This document shows, in pieces, positions 1-6,853 of a stretch of 64,000 nt of DNA (the first letter of the stretch is position 1; every line of letters begins with the position of its first letter). This DNA comes from Microbacterium sp. nov. GSS16. GTDB taxonomy: Bacteria; Actinomycetota; Actinomycetes; Actinomycetales; Microbacteriaceae. The notes beneath the pieces were generated by a model. That model made no database searches and had not been told where the DNA came from. It was given only the letters and a program-made list of their open reading frames with translations. The stretch covers positions 1,736,001 through 1,800,000 of the forward strand of contig NZ_CP116338.1 in NCBI RefSeq assembly GCF_028198145.1, written 5' to 3'. The position numbers and the translations under genes are program-made.

Positions 1-96
1 CGCGTATCCGAACGACGTCGAGTACCCGCTGATCACATGCGCGGAGGCGGTGTGGGCCGTCCGCGTGTAGAGGTCGAGTGCGCGCTCAGCCCTCAC
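1..96 (-). CDS. crtB: Phytoene synthase, N-terminal fragment (cut by window edge)
   Basis: Only the first 32 residues lie in the window. They include YSTSFGYA, which matches the conserved Y-S-T-S-F segment near the N-terminus of phytoene/squalene synthases, enzymes that condense two GGPP into phytoene. The start is a GTG at 96-94 that overlaps the crtE stop by 4 nt (GTGA), so translation is probably coupled. As the third gene after idi and crtE it fits carotenoid biosynthesis. The identification rests on a short segment plus strong context. Confidence 0.75.
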   Translation of the reverse strand, partial: MRAERALDLYTRTAHTASAHVISGYSTSFGYA

Positions 97-1139
97 GACT
101 GCCGCTCCGCGCAGCGCTCGGCGATCTGCGCGAGCTCGGCGCGCAGCCCGGTGGGCAGGGGAGCGATGGCGATCGCATGCAGCACGTCGTGAAGCACGCC
201 GTCGATGACGCGCTGCATCCGCTCGACCGCTCCGGAGGACACCAGCGCGGCGCGCAGCCGATCGGCATCGGACGTCTCGAGTGGCGCCTGCCCGAAGAGG
301 GGCCGCACCGCGTCCCACTCCGGGGTGCCCTCCGCGAAGGCGACGAGCAGCGTGCGCTTCCCCTCGCGCAGGTCGCCGATGACGCTCTTGCCCGTGCTGC
401 TCTCCGCCCCGAAGACGCCAAGGGCGTCGTCGCGCAGCTGGTACAGCAGGCCCAGACGCGATCCGATCCACTCCAGCGCCTCGACGACCTGGTCGGTGGC
501 GCCGGCCAGCAGCGCACCCACCCGCAGCGGCGCGGCGAACGAGTACGCGGCGGTCTTCTGCTCGATCATCCGCAGGATGTCCTCCTGCTCGGCGTGCATG
601 ACGCCTTTCGCGTAGCCCACGTCGGCGTGCTCTCCCGCCGCAGTCAGGATCAGGGCGTCGTCGATCACCCGGTGCAGAGTGGCTGCGGCCGGGTGGGCCA
701 CGTCGGCGACGAGCACGTGGGCCCCGCTGATCAGCAGGTCGCCGGCGAGGAGTGCCGACGCCTCTCCCCACGCGGTCGCGGTGTGCGGGGCGTGGCCGTC
801 GTCGAGGGCGGCGGCCGCGAAGCGGCCCGCGAGATTGGGCTTCCCGCGGCGCACCAGATCGCGGTCGAGCACGTCGTCGTGCATGAGAAGAGCGGTGTGC
901 AGCACCTCGAAGGCCGCCGCGGCGCACAGCGCCGAGTCGTCCTCGACGCCGCCCAGGCTCTCGTGAGCGAGCAGCAGCAGACGCGGCCGCAGGCGCTTGC
1001 CGCCCTGAGTGGCGTCCGCCGCGCGGCGCCACAGGTCGCCGTAGCGCCCGCCCATCGCGTCGGCCCGCTCGATGCGGTCGGCGAAGAACCGGTCGATGAT
1101 CTCATCCAGCCGTGGGTCGACCGCGGTCTCGAGCCTCAT
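93..1139 (-). CDS. crtE: Geranylgeranyl (polyprenyl) diphosphate synthase
   Basis: A 348-residue trans-isoprenyl diphosphate synthase that adds IPP to allylic diphosphates, probably giving GGPP for carotenoids. Visible motifs are GGKRLRP (about 46-52), the first aspartate-rich motif DDVLD (88-92), and the second as DDALG (about 237-241) followed by GKSVIGDLREGKRTLL. The ATG at 1139-1137 overlaps the idi stop by 4 nt (ATGA), which fixes the start; longer in-frame extensions run into idi and are not credible. Length and motifs are normal for actinobacterial IdsA/CrtE. Chain length (C20 rather than longer) is inferred from the crtB neighbour. Confidence 0.9.
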   Translation of the reverse strand: MRLETAVDPRLDEIIDRFFADRIERADAMGGRYGDLWRRAADATQGGKRLRPRLLLLAHESLGGVEDDSALCAAAAFEVLHTALLMHDDVLDRDLVRRGKPNLAGRFAAAALDDGHAPHTATAWGEASALLAGDLLISGAHVLVADVAHPAAATLHRVIDDALILTAAGEHADVGYAKGVMHAEQEDILRMIEQKTAAYSFAAPLRVGALLAGATDQVVEALEWIGSRLGLLYQLRDDALGVFGAESSTGKSVIGDLREGKRTLLVAFAEGTPEWDAVRPLFGQAPLETSDADRLRAALVSSGAVERMQRVIDGVLHDVLHAIAIAPLPTGLRAELAQIAERCAERQS

Positions 1140-1699
1140 GCGACGCTCCGCCACGCGGTGGCGTGGATGGTGCCTGCGGTCGCCGAGAGCTGCTGGGCCT
1201 GCAGCACGAGCCAGGGGCTGAACGCCCACGGCGCGGCGGTGAGTGCGGCGGCGAGGTCTTCGGGGCTGACCCAGCGGGCATCCATCGCCTCGGCCGGGTT
1301 CAGCTGCGGCTCGCCCACCGCGCGGGCGGTGTAGACGGGGCAGATCTCGTTCTCCACGATCCCGGAGGCGTCCACCGCGCGGTAGCGGAAGTCCGGCAGC
1401 TCGAGCTCGAGATCCGCGATCTCGAGACCGAGCTCCTCCTGGGCGCGGCGTCGCACCGCATCCGGAATCGCCTCGAACGGGCCGGGGTGACCGCAGAACG
1501 CGTTGGTCCACGTGCCCGGCCAGGCGCGCTTGGTCAGCGCCCGTCTGGTCAGCAGCAGCCGGCCCTCGTCATCACGCACGTGACAGGAGAACGCGAGGTG
1601 CAGCGGGGTCTCCCCATGGTGCACCTCGTCTTTGCGGGCGACACCGCAGGGGTTGCCTTCGTCGTCGAGAAGGATCACGCGCTCGGGGGACTGGGTCAC
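1136..1699 (-). CDS. idi: Isopentenyl-diphosphate delta-isomerase (type 1)
   Basis: A 187-residue Nudix-fold enzyme interconverting IPP and DMAPP. The protein shows HLAFSCHVRD (metal-binding His region), TWTNAFCGHPGPFE (catalytic Cys in NAFCGHP) and the Nudix-like RRRAQEELGLEI helix. It starts with GTG at 1699-1697, preceded on the minus strand by AGGAGG with a 5-nt spacer, a good Shine-Dalgarno site. It is the first gene of idi-crtE-crtB and supplies the C5 units. A MarR gene is divergent on the other side of the 77-bp intergenic region. Confidence 0.92.
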   Translation of the reverse strand: MTQSPERVILLDDEGNPCGVARKDEVHHGETPLHLAFSCHVRDDEGRLLLTRRALTKRAWPGTWTNAFCGHPGPFEAIPDAVRRRAQEELGLEIADLELELPDFRYRAVDASGIVENEICPVYTARAVGEPQLNPAEAMDARWVSPEDLAAALTAAPWAFSPWLVLQAQQLSATAGTIHATAWRSVA

Positions 1700-1735
1700 T
1701 TCGGCCTCCTGTGTATTCGCTAGACAGGCTAGCTT

Positions 1736-1746
1736 TCAACTGTTGA
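1736..1746. promoter_or_regulatory. Palindromic operator candidate between idi and the MarR gene
   Basis: TCAACTGTTGA is a perfect inverted repeat (5-bp arms, one central base) in the 77-bp divergent intergenic region. It lies just upstream of a TAGCCT box pointing toward idi (1732-1727) and 17 nt before the TAAAAT box of the marR gene, so one bound dimer could repress both promoters. Inference from position and symmetry only. Confidence 0.45.
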
Positions 1747-1763
1747 GATATCCACATCTGACG

Positions 1764-1769
1764 TAAAAT
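1764..1769 (+). promoter_or_regulatory. -10 box TAAAAT of the MarR gene at 1777
   Basis: The box ends 7 nt before the ATG, so transcription would begin at or next to the start codon (leaderless). A TTGAGA at 1743-1748 is a possible -35 with a short 15-nt spacer. Confidence 0.5.
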
Positions 1770-1776
1770 CAACCGC

Positions 1777-2328
1777 ATGCGGAAAATTGATCCGTCCTCC
1801 TCGCCGACCGTGGTCATGCACGATCCGCGCCTGAACGACCCCCAGCAGGAGCTCGTGCGCACCGGCGATCTCGCGCCGGCCGAGCTGGAGAGCGTCCTCG
1901 AGGTGCTGGAGGCGATGCGCCGCTGGCGCGAGGCCGAGCGGGAGAACAGCGAGGCGTCCCAGCGCTACATGCGGCTGGGGGCGAGTGACATGAGGGCGCT
2001 GCGGATGCTCATCGCCGCAGGCAACCAGGCGCTGCCGATCACGCCGAGCGCGATGGCCGGCCATCTCGGCATCTCGACCGCATCCACCACGAAGCTGCTC
2101 GACCGCCTGGAGCGCGGCGGTCACATCGTGCGCCGCGCGCATCCCGAGGACCGTCGCAGTCTGGTCATCGAGGTGACCGAGGAGACCCGTCACGCGGCGC
2201 GGGCCACGGTCGGTCGCGAGCACGCTCGCCGCTTCGACGTCGTCGCCGAGCTCAGCAACGAGCAGCGCCGCACAGTCGCCGACTTCTTCGACGCGATGGC
2301 GGCCACCGCCGAGCGTGACGCTGTGTGA
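1777..2328 (+). CDS. MarR-family regulator, probable carotenoid operon repressor (CrtR-like)
   Basis: A 183-residue MarR protein with a winged helix around residues 85-140: the recognition helix region reads GHLGISTASTTKLLDRLERGG and the wing RRAHPEDRRSLVIEVTE. It is transcribed away from idi-crtE-crtB. Established knowledge: in Corynebacterium glutamicum a divergent MarR protein, CrtR, represses the crt operon and responds to GGPP. The same layout here suggests the same job, but I cannot compare sequences directly. The ATG sits 7 nt after TAAAAT with no Shine-Dalgarno sequence, which supports leaderless initiation at this codon. Confidence 0.8.
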   Translation: MRKIDPSSSPTVVMHDPRLNDPQQELVRTGDLAPAELESVLEVLEAMRRWREAERENSEASQRYMRLGASDMRALRMLIAAGNQALPITPSAMAGHLGISTASTTKLLDRLERGGHIVRRAHPEDRRSLVIEVTEETRHAARATVGREHARRFDVVAELSNEQRRTVADFFDAMAATAERDAV

Positions 2329-2399
2329 CGGGCCGATTCTGAGCGAGTGCTCGACGCCGCGTACGTTTTCGGAGTCCCCACGAGAGGAAGAACCCGAAA

Positions 2400-3302
2400 A
2401 TGTCCCGCCGCTTCATCACCCTCGCCGCTGCAGCCGCAGCGCTCGCCCTCGCCACCGGTCTCGCCGGCTGCGCCTCCGCCGACGCCGGAGCGACCGGATC
2501 CGAGGGCGCCGATGACGTCGTCAAGATCGGAGTCGTGGGCAAGAGCGACCCGCAGTGGGCCGCATTCGAGAAGGCGGCGAAGGACGAGGGCATCGAGATC
2601 GAACTCGTCGACTTCGGGTCGTACGAGCTGCCGAACCCCGCGCTGACCGAGGGCGAGATCGACCTCAACCAGTTCCAGCACGTGATCTACCTCGCCCAGT
2701 ACAACGAGGCGGCCGGCGAAGACCTGGTGGCCATCGGATCCACGCAGACCTACCCGCTCGGCCTGTACTCGTCGAAGTACGACGACGTGAAGGACATAGC
2801 CGAGGGCGAGACCGTCGCCGTCCCCGACGACGCATCCAACCAGGCCCGCGGACTGCTCGTGCTGCAGTCGGCCGGGCTCATCGAGCTCAAGGACGGCGGC
2901 TCGCCGTTCTCCGACCTCTCCGACATCGACGAGGCGAAGTCCAAGGTCAAGGTGACCGCTCTCGAGGCGGCGCTGACTCCCGAGGCGCTGCCCGACGTCG
3001 CGGCGGCCATCATCAACAACGACTTCGTCGAAGAGGCGGGTCTGAAGTTCGACGACGCGCTGTTCACCGATGACGCGTCCGACCCGGCCGCCGCGCCCTA
3101 TGTGAACATCTTCGCCTCCCGCGCGGATGATGCCGACAACGAGACCTACCTGAAGCTCATCGAGATCTTCCAGACCGACGAGGCCGTGCAGAAGGGCCTC
3201 GCGGAGTCGTCCGGCGGAACAGGCGTGACCGTGCAGCTCTCCCAGGAAGACCTGGCGAACACGCTCAAGACCGTCCAGAAGGACGTCGCTGACAACAGCT
3301 GA
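2400..3302 (+). CDS. metQ: MetQ/NlpA-family substrate-binding lipoprotein
   Basis: A 300-residue NlpA-family binding protein for a methionine-type ABC importer, anchored outside the membrane by lipid. The signal peptide ends in LAGC with the lipidated Cys at about residue 24. The mature protein has the NlpA pattern (VDFGSYELPNPALTEGEIDLNQFQH and PDDASNQARGLLVLQ regions). An AGAGGAAG purine stretch upstream serves as ribosome site. metN and metI follow, but a strong hairpin lies between metQ and metN. D/L-methionine is the usual ligand; other amino acids or dipeptides are possible in this family. Confidence 0.88.
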   Translation: MSRRFITLAAAAAALALATGLAGCASADAGATGSEGADDVVKIGVVGKSDPQWAAFEKAAKDEGIEIELVDFGSYELPNPALTEGEIDLNQFQHVIYLAQYNEAAGEDLVAIGSTQTYPLGLYSSKYDDVKDIAEGETVAVPDDASNQARGLLVLQSAGLIELKDGGSPFSDLSDIDEAKSKVKVTALEAALTPEALPDVAAAIINNDFVEEAGLKFDDALFTDDASDPAAAPYVNIFASRADDADNETYLKLIEIFQTDEAVQKGLAESSGGTGVTVQLSQEDLANTLKTVQKDVADNS

Positions 3303-3317
3303 CCCTCGCGGATCTGA

Positions 3318-3354
3318 GAGAATCGGGCGGCGCGATGTGCGTCGCCCGATTCTC
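3318..3354. terminator. Strong hairpin between metQ and metN
   Basis: Two perfectly complementary 12-nt arms, GAGAATCGGGCG (3318-3329) and CGCCCGATTCTC (3343-3354), with a GC-rich 13-nt loop that can pair further. No U-tract follows. It probably acts as a partial terminator or 3'-stabilising element that lets metQ mRNA exceed metNI mRNA. Confidence 0.7.
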
Positions 3355-3411
3355 CGTGCCAGGCGGCCCACGCCCGACATCACCCCACCCACCCGAAGCC
3401 GGAGTGAACCC

Positions 3412-4455
3412 ATGCCCATCGTCTCGCTCGAGAGCGTGTCGAAGCGATACCCGTCCCCGCAGCGTGCAGGCGAGCAGGTCACCGCGGTCGATGACGTCAC
3501 CCTGCACATCGAGAAGGGTGATGTGTACGGCATCATCGGCTACTCGGGAGCCGGCAAGTCCACGCTCGTGCGCCTCATCAACGCCCTGGAGCCCGCCACC
3601 GAGGGGCGGATCACCGTCGACGAGACCGAGGTCACCGCGCTCTCCGAGCGCGAGCTGCGCGCCGTGCGCACCGGCATCGGCATGATCTTCCAGCAGTTCA
3701 ACCTGTTCTCGGCCAAGACCGTGCGTGCCAACATCGCCTACCCGCTGAAGCTCGCTGGCTGGTCGAAGGCCGACATCGATGCGCGCGTCACCGAGCTGCT
3801 GTCATTCGTCGGGCTCAGCGACAAGGCGCGCTCGTATCCCGAACAGCTCTCGGGTGGGCAGAAGCAGCGGGTCGGAATCGCCCGCGCACTCGCGACCCGC
3901 CCCGCCATCCTGCTCGCCGACGAGGCCACCAGCGCACTCGACCCCGAGACCACACACGAGGTCCTCGCACTGCTCAAGCGGGTCAACGAGGAGCAGGGGG
4001 TGACCATCGTGGTCATCACCCACGAGATGGACGTGATCCAGACGATCGCGACGAAAGTCGCCGTCATGGACCGGGGACGGGTGATCGAGCAGGGTGACGT
4101 GTTCGAGGTCTTCTCCGCGCCCCGGCATCCGGCGTCGCAGCGCTTCGTCGGGACGGTGGTGAAGGGCATCCCCTCGCCCTCCGAGCGGGCGGTGCTGCGC
4201 GAGAGGCACAGCGGCCGACTCGTCACGTTCTCGTTCCGCGATGGCGGGCCCTCGCAGGCGCAGCTCTTCGTCGACCTGGCCGAGGCCGGCCTCGAGTTCG
4301 AGCTGGTGTTCGGCGGCATCAACGACATCCGCGGGCGGGCCTTCGGCCACCTGACCCTCGCGATCCGCGGCGACGAGAAGCGCATCGACGAGGCGCTCGC
4401 CCGCATCGGCCGCCAGGTCGAGGTCACCGACGTCGATCGGGAGGAGGAGCGCTGA
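3412..4455 (+). CDS. metN: Methionine ABC transporter ATPase with NIL domain
   Basis: A 347-residue importer ATPase. Walker A is GYSGAGKST, the Q-loop region IFQQFNLF, the signature LSGGQ, Walker B ILLADEAT, and the H-loop VVITHEMD. The C-terminal about 90 residues form a NIL-type ligand-binding domain, in MetN the site where cytosolic methionine inhibits transport. The ATG at 3412 follows GGAG at a workable distance; a longer in-frame start at 3337 would lie inside the hairpin and lacks homology. The stop overlaps the metI ATG by 1 nt. Confidence 0.92.
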   Translation: MPIVSLESVSKRYPSPQRAGEQVTAVDDVTLHIEKGDVYGIIGYSGAGKSTLVRLINALEPATEGRITVDETEVTALSERELRAVRTGIGMIFQQFNLFSAKTVRANIAYPLKLAGWSKADIDARVTELLSFVGLSDKARSYPEQLSGGQKQRVGIARALATRPAILLADEATSALDPETTHEVLALLKRVNEEQGVTIVVITHEMDVIQTIATKVAVMDRGRVIEQGDVFEVFSAPRHPASQRFVGTVVKGIPSPSERAVLRERHSGRLVTFSFRDGGPSQAQLFVDLAEAGLEFELVFGGINDIRGRAFGHLTLAIRGDEKRIDEALARIGRQVEVTDVDREEER

Positions 4456-5114
4456 TGGATCGTCTCATCGAACTCGCTCCGGAGTTCTGGCAGGCAGCCG
4501 TCGAGACGCTGTACATGGTATCGCTGACCCTGCTGTTCGGCGGGATCCTCGGCGGCCTGATCGGCGTGGGCCTGTACCTGACCCGCCCCGGCGGGATGCT
4601 GCAGAACCGTGCGGTGTCGTTCGTGCTGAACCTGTTCATCAACTTCTTCCGGCCGATCCCGTTCGTGATCCTCATCACGGTGCTCATTCCGTTCTCGCGC
4701 TTCGTGGTGGGCAGCGGCATCGGCACCAACGCCGCGATCGTCGCCCTGGTGGTCGCGTCGATGTTCGCGATCGGCCGCATCGTCGAGCAGCACCTGGTCG
4801 GCGTCTCGCCTGGGGTCATCGAGGCCGCGCGCGCGATGGGAGCCGGGCCCTGGCGCACGCTGTTCACCGTCGTGATCCCCGAGGCGCTGGGCCCGCTCGT
4901 GCTGGGTTACACCTTCGTGATCGTGGCGCTCATCGACATGACCGCGATGGCCGGGTACATCGGCGCCGGGGGTCTCGGCAACTTCGCCCTCACATACGGG
5001 CGTCGTCAGTTCGAGCCGGTCGTGATGTGGGCGGCGGTGCTGCTGATCGTCGTGTTCGTGCACTTCGCGCAGACACTGGGCACGTGGCTCGCGCGCCGGA
5101 TCATGCGTCGCTGA
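4455..5114 (+). CDS. metI: Methionine ABC transporter permease
   Basis: A 219-residue MetI-type permease with about five membrane segments and the EAA-loop pattern EAARAMGAGPWRTLFTVVIPEA that docks on the ATPase. It begins in the TGATG overlap with metN, indicating translational coupling. With MetQ and MetN it completes a three-gene importer. A convergent hairpin at 5136-5155 follows. Confidence 0.92.
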   Translation: MDRLIELAPEFWQAAVETLYMVSLTLLFGGILGGLIGVGLYLTRPGGMLQNRAVSFVLNLFINFFRPIPFVILITVLIPFSRFVVGSGIGTNAAIVALVVASMFAIGRIVEQHLVGVSPGVIEAARAMGAGPWRTLFTVVIPEALGPLVLGYTFVIVALIDMTAMAGYIGAGGLGNFALTYGRRQFEPVVMWAAVLLIVVFVHFAQTLGTWLARRIMRR

Positions 5115-5135
5115 TCCGGCGGATCGGCTCGACCG

Positions 5136-5155
5136 GCCGCATGACTGAATGCGGC
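5136..5155. terminator. Convergent hairpin between metI and the RluA gene
   Basis: GCCGCAT and ATGCGGC arms (7 bp) with a GACTGA loop, in the 49-bp gap between two converging genes. It could end transcripts from either side. Confidence 0.5.
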
Positions 5156-5163
5156 TGGGGCGT

Positions 5164-6108
5164 TCAGCCGCGCGGGGCGTCCTGCAGGGTGCGCCGGGTG
5201 GTGAACTCGCGAGGCGCACCGCTGAGCGGATCGTCGAAGCGCAGCTCGCGGGCGAGCAGCTGCAGCGGCCGGGTGAAGTCGTCGGGCGCCTCGGGCAGCA
5301 GGTCGGGGTAGAAGCCGTCGTGCAGGATGCCCGCGCCGAGCGACGCGAGGTGCACGCGCAGCTGGTGCATGCGTCCCGAATGCGGGCGAAGCAGCGTGTG
5401 GACGACGCGCTCGTCGAAGTCCAGCAGCTCGATGAGCGTCTCGGAGTTCGGCTCGCGCTCGTGATCGACCTTCACGCACACGTGGGCGCGCAGCTTCTCG
5501 ATGTGGTTGCGGTACACGATCGGGAACGGCAGACCGGCCAGAGCGGGGGACACGGGATCCCAATCGGCGGGCAGCGCCGACACGGCCTCGTACACCTTCT
5601 CGACCTGCCGCCGCTCGAAGAGCAGCTGATACGCGCCGCGCGTCTCGGGTCGGGTCGAGAACATCAGCAGACCCGCCGTCGCCCTGTCGAGGCGATGGAT
5701 GGGGGTGAGCTCGGGGATGCCGAGCAGGTTGCGCAGCCGCACCAGCGCGGAGTTCTGCAGGTACTTGCCGCCGGGGGTGGTGGGCAGGAAGTGCGGCTTG
5801 TCGGCCACGACGAGGTCGCGGTCCTGGTGCAGCACCTCGATCTCGAACGGGATGTCGCGCTCGACGGGCGGCTCACGGTAATACCAGACGAACTCGTGCG
5901 CGCCCAGGGGGGTCTCGCGGGTGAGGGGCGTGCCGTCCCGAGCGACGATCTCGCCGCGGTCGAAGCGCGACAGCAGGCGCTCGGGATCGAGGTGGAAGAA
6001 GCGCTCGGCCATGTACTCGCCGATCGTCGGCCACGGGCCGATCAGCGGCAGGTGCAGCCGCGTCGCCCCGACGCCGTCGCGCACGGGGAGCGGAGAGAGC
6101 ATGCCCAT
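5164..6108 (-). CDS. RluA-family pseudouridine synthase
   Basis: A 314-residue enzyme isomerising specific uridines in RNA. The catalytic motif HRLDRATAGLLMF lies at about residues 138-150, with Asp about 141 as nucleophile; RPHSGRMHQLRVHLASLG and PFxI-type core segments are also present. The N-terminus lacks a clear S4 domain, so substrate choice (rRNA or tRNA) cannot be read from sequence. Two possible ATGs lie 6 nt apart; the upstream one (6108) has GAGGG about 5 nt before it. It converges on metI. Confidence 0.85.
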   Translation of the reverse strand: MGMLSPLPVRDGVGATRLHLPLIGPWPTIGEYMAERFFHLDPERLLSRFDRGEIVARDGTPLTRETPLGAHEFVWYYREPPVERDIPFEIEVLHQDRDLVVADKPHFLPTTPGGKYLQNSALVRLRNLLGIPELTPIHRLDRATAGLLMFSTRPETRGAYQLLFERRQVEKVYEAVSALPADWDPVSPALAGLPFPIVYRNHIEKLRAHVCVKVDHEREPNSETLIELLDFDERVVHTLLRPHSGRMHQLRVHLASLGAGILHDGFYPDLLPEAPDDFTRPLQLLARELRFDDPLSGAPREFTTRRTLQDAPRG

Positions 6109-6136
6109 CAGCGCCCTCGCCCCGAACCGCGGATCC

Positions 6137-6631
6137 TCACGAGTCGAAGCTCAGACTGAGTTTGCGCAGCAGTCCCGCCAGCCGATCGCGGTCGGTGCGG
6201 GGGAGCGCCTGCAGCAGCACGGCCTCGGCGTCGACGAGGCGGGTGATCGCGGCATCCACCCGCACCCGTCCCTCGTCGGTGAGGGTGACCAGCACGCTGC
6301 GTCCGTCCTGCGGATCGGACTCGCGGCGCACGAACCGGCGCCCCACGAGACGGTCGATGCGGTTCGTCATCGTGCCGCTCGAGACGAGCGTCTGCTGCAG
6401 CAGCTGCTTGGGTGAGAGCTGGAACGGCGCACCGGCGCGGCGAAGCGCGGAGAGCACGTCCCACTCCCACGGCTCGATGTCGCTGCGTCGGAACACCTCG
6501 CGTCGTGCTCGGTCGAGGTGGCGCGAGAGACGGTCCATGCGCGAGAGCACCTCGAGGGGCGAGAAGTCCAGATCGGGGCGCTGGGTGTTCCAGGCGCCGA
6601 CGATCCGGTCGACCTCATCCGCCTCGCTCAT
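6137..6631 (-). CDS. MarR-family transcriptional regulator
   Basis: A 164-residue MarR protein. The winged-helix core reads LSPKQLLQQTLVSSGTMTNRIDRLVGRRFVRRESDPQDGR in successive helices and wing, and ends in a long C-terminal helix. The target and ligand cannot be told. The ATG at 6631-6629 lies 6 nt after a GATAAT -10 box on the minus strand and has no Shine-Dalgarno site. Two 46-bp tandem repeats lie directly upstream and could carry its operators. It ends 28 nt before the RluA gene on the same strand, so the two may be co-transcribed. Confidence 0.85.
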   Translation of the reverse strand: MSEADEVDRIVGAWNTQRPDLDFSPLEVLSRMDRLSRHLDRARREVFRRSDIEPWEWDVLSALRRAGAPFQLSPKQLLQQTLVSSGTMTNRIDRLVGRRFVRRESDPQDGRSVLVTLTDEGRVRVDAAITRLVDAEAVLLQALPRTDRDRLAGLLRKLSLSFDS

Positions 6632-6637
6632 CCGTTC

Positions 6638-6643
6638 ATTATC
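6638..6643 (-). promoter_or_regulatory. -10 box GATAAT of the MarR gene at 6631
   Basis: Read on the minus strand, GATAAT ends 6 nt before the ATG. The 46-bp tandem repeat begins 5 nt upstream of it. Confidence 0.45.
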
Positions 6644-6647
6644 CCGT

Positions 6648-6736
6648 GCCGGTCGGGTCCTGCGGACGGGCGGGCCGGCGGCGCCGTGGCGGAGCCGGTC
6701 GGGTCCTGCGGACGGGCGGGCCGGCGGCGCCGTGGC
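6648..6736. repeat. 46-bp tandem duplication upstream of tRNA-Gln
   Basis: Two copies of a 43-bp GC-rich sequence (6648-6690 and 6694-6736) are identical and separated by GGA, giving a 46-bp period. Each copy contains GGTCGGGTCCTGCGGACG and ends in GCGGCGCCGTGGC. The block fills the gap between the minus-strand marR promoter and the tRNA/glmU transcript. A TTGACC (6741-6746) just past it could be a -35 for the tRNA. Confidence 0.9.
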
Positions 6737-6780
6737 AGAATTGACCCGCGGTCGCCGCCTCGAGAGGAGGGCGGCCGTGG

Positions 6781-6852
6781 TCCGCCGTGGTGTAACGGCA
6801 GCACGACAGCCTTTGGAGCTGTGAGGTTCAGGTTCGAATCCTGGCGGCGGAG
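6781..6852 (+). tRNA. tRNA-Gln (anticodon UUG)
   Basis: A complete cloverleaf. The acceptor arms are TCCGCCG (6781-6787) and CGGCGGA (6845-6851). The anticodon stem is ACAGC/GCTGT around the loop CTTTGGA, giving anticodon UUG. The T arm is TCAGG-TTCGAAT-CCTGG. The discriminator base is G at 6852. CCA is not encoded. The glmU start codon begins at 6854, leaving one nucleotide between the discriminator base and the ATG. Confidence 0.95.
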
Positions 6853-6853
6853 C

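Noticed and set aside
2..70. Plus-strand frame ending TAG at 70, possibly the 3' end of a gene
   Set aside because: The minus strand over the same bases encodes the phytoene synthase N-terminus in operon with crtE, with a conserved YSTSF segment; the plus frame has no recognisable sequence.
3337..3411. Upstream extension of metN
   Set aside because: It starts inside the metQ-metN hairpin and adds Arg/Pro-rich sequence not found in MetN; ATG 3412 has a ribosome site.
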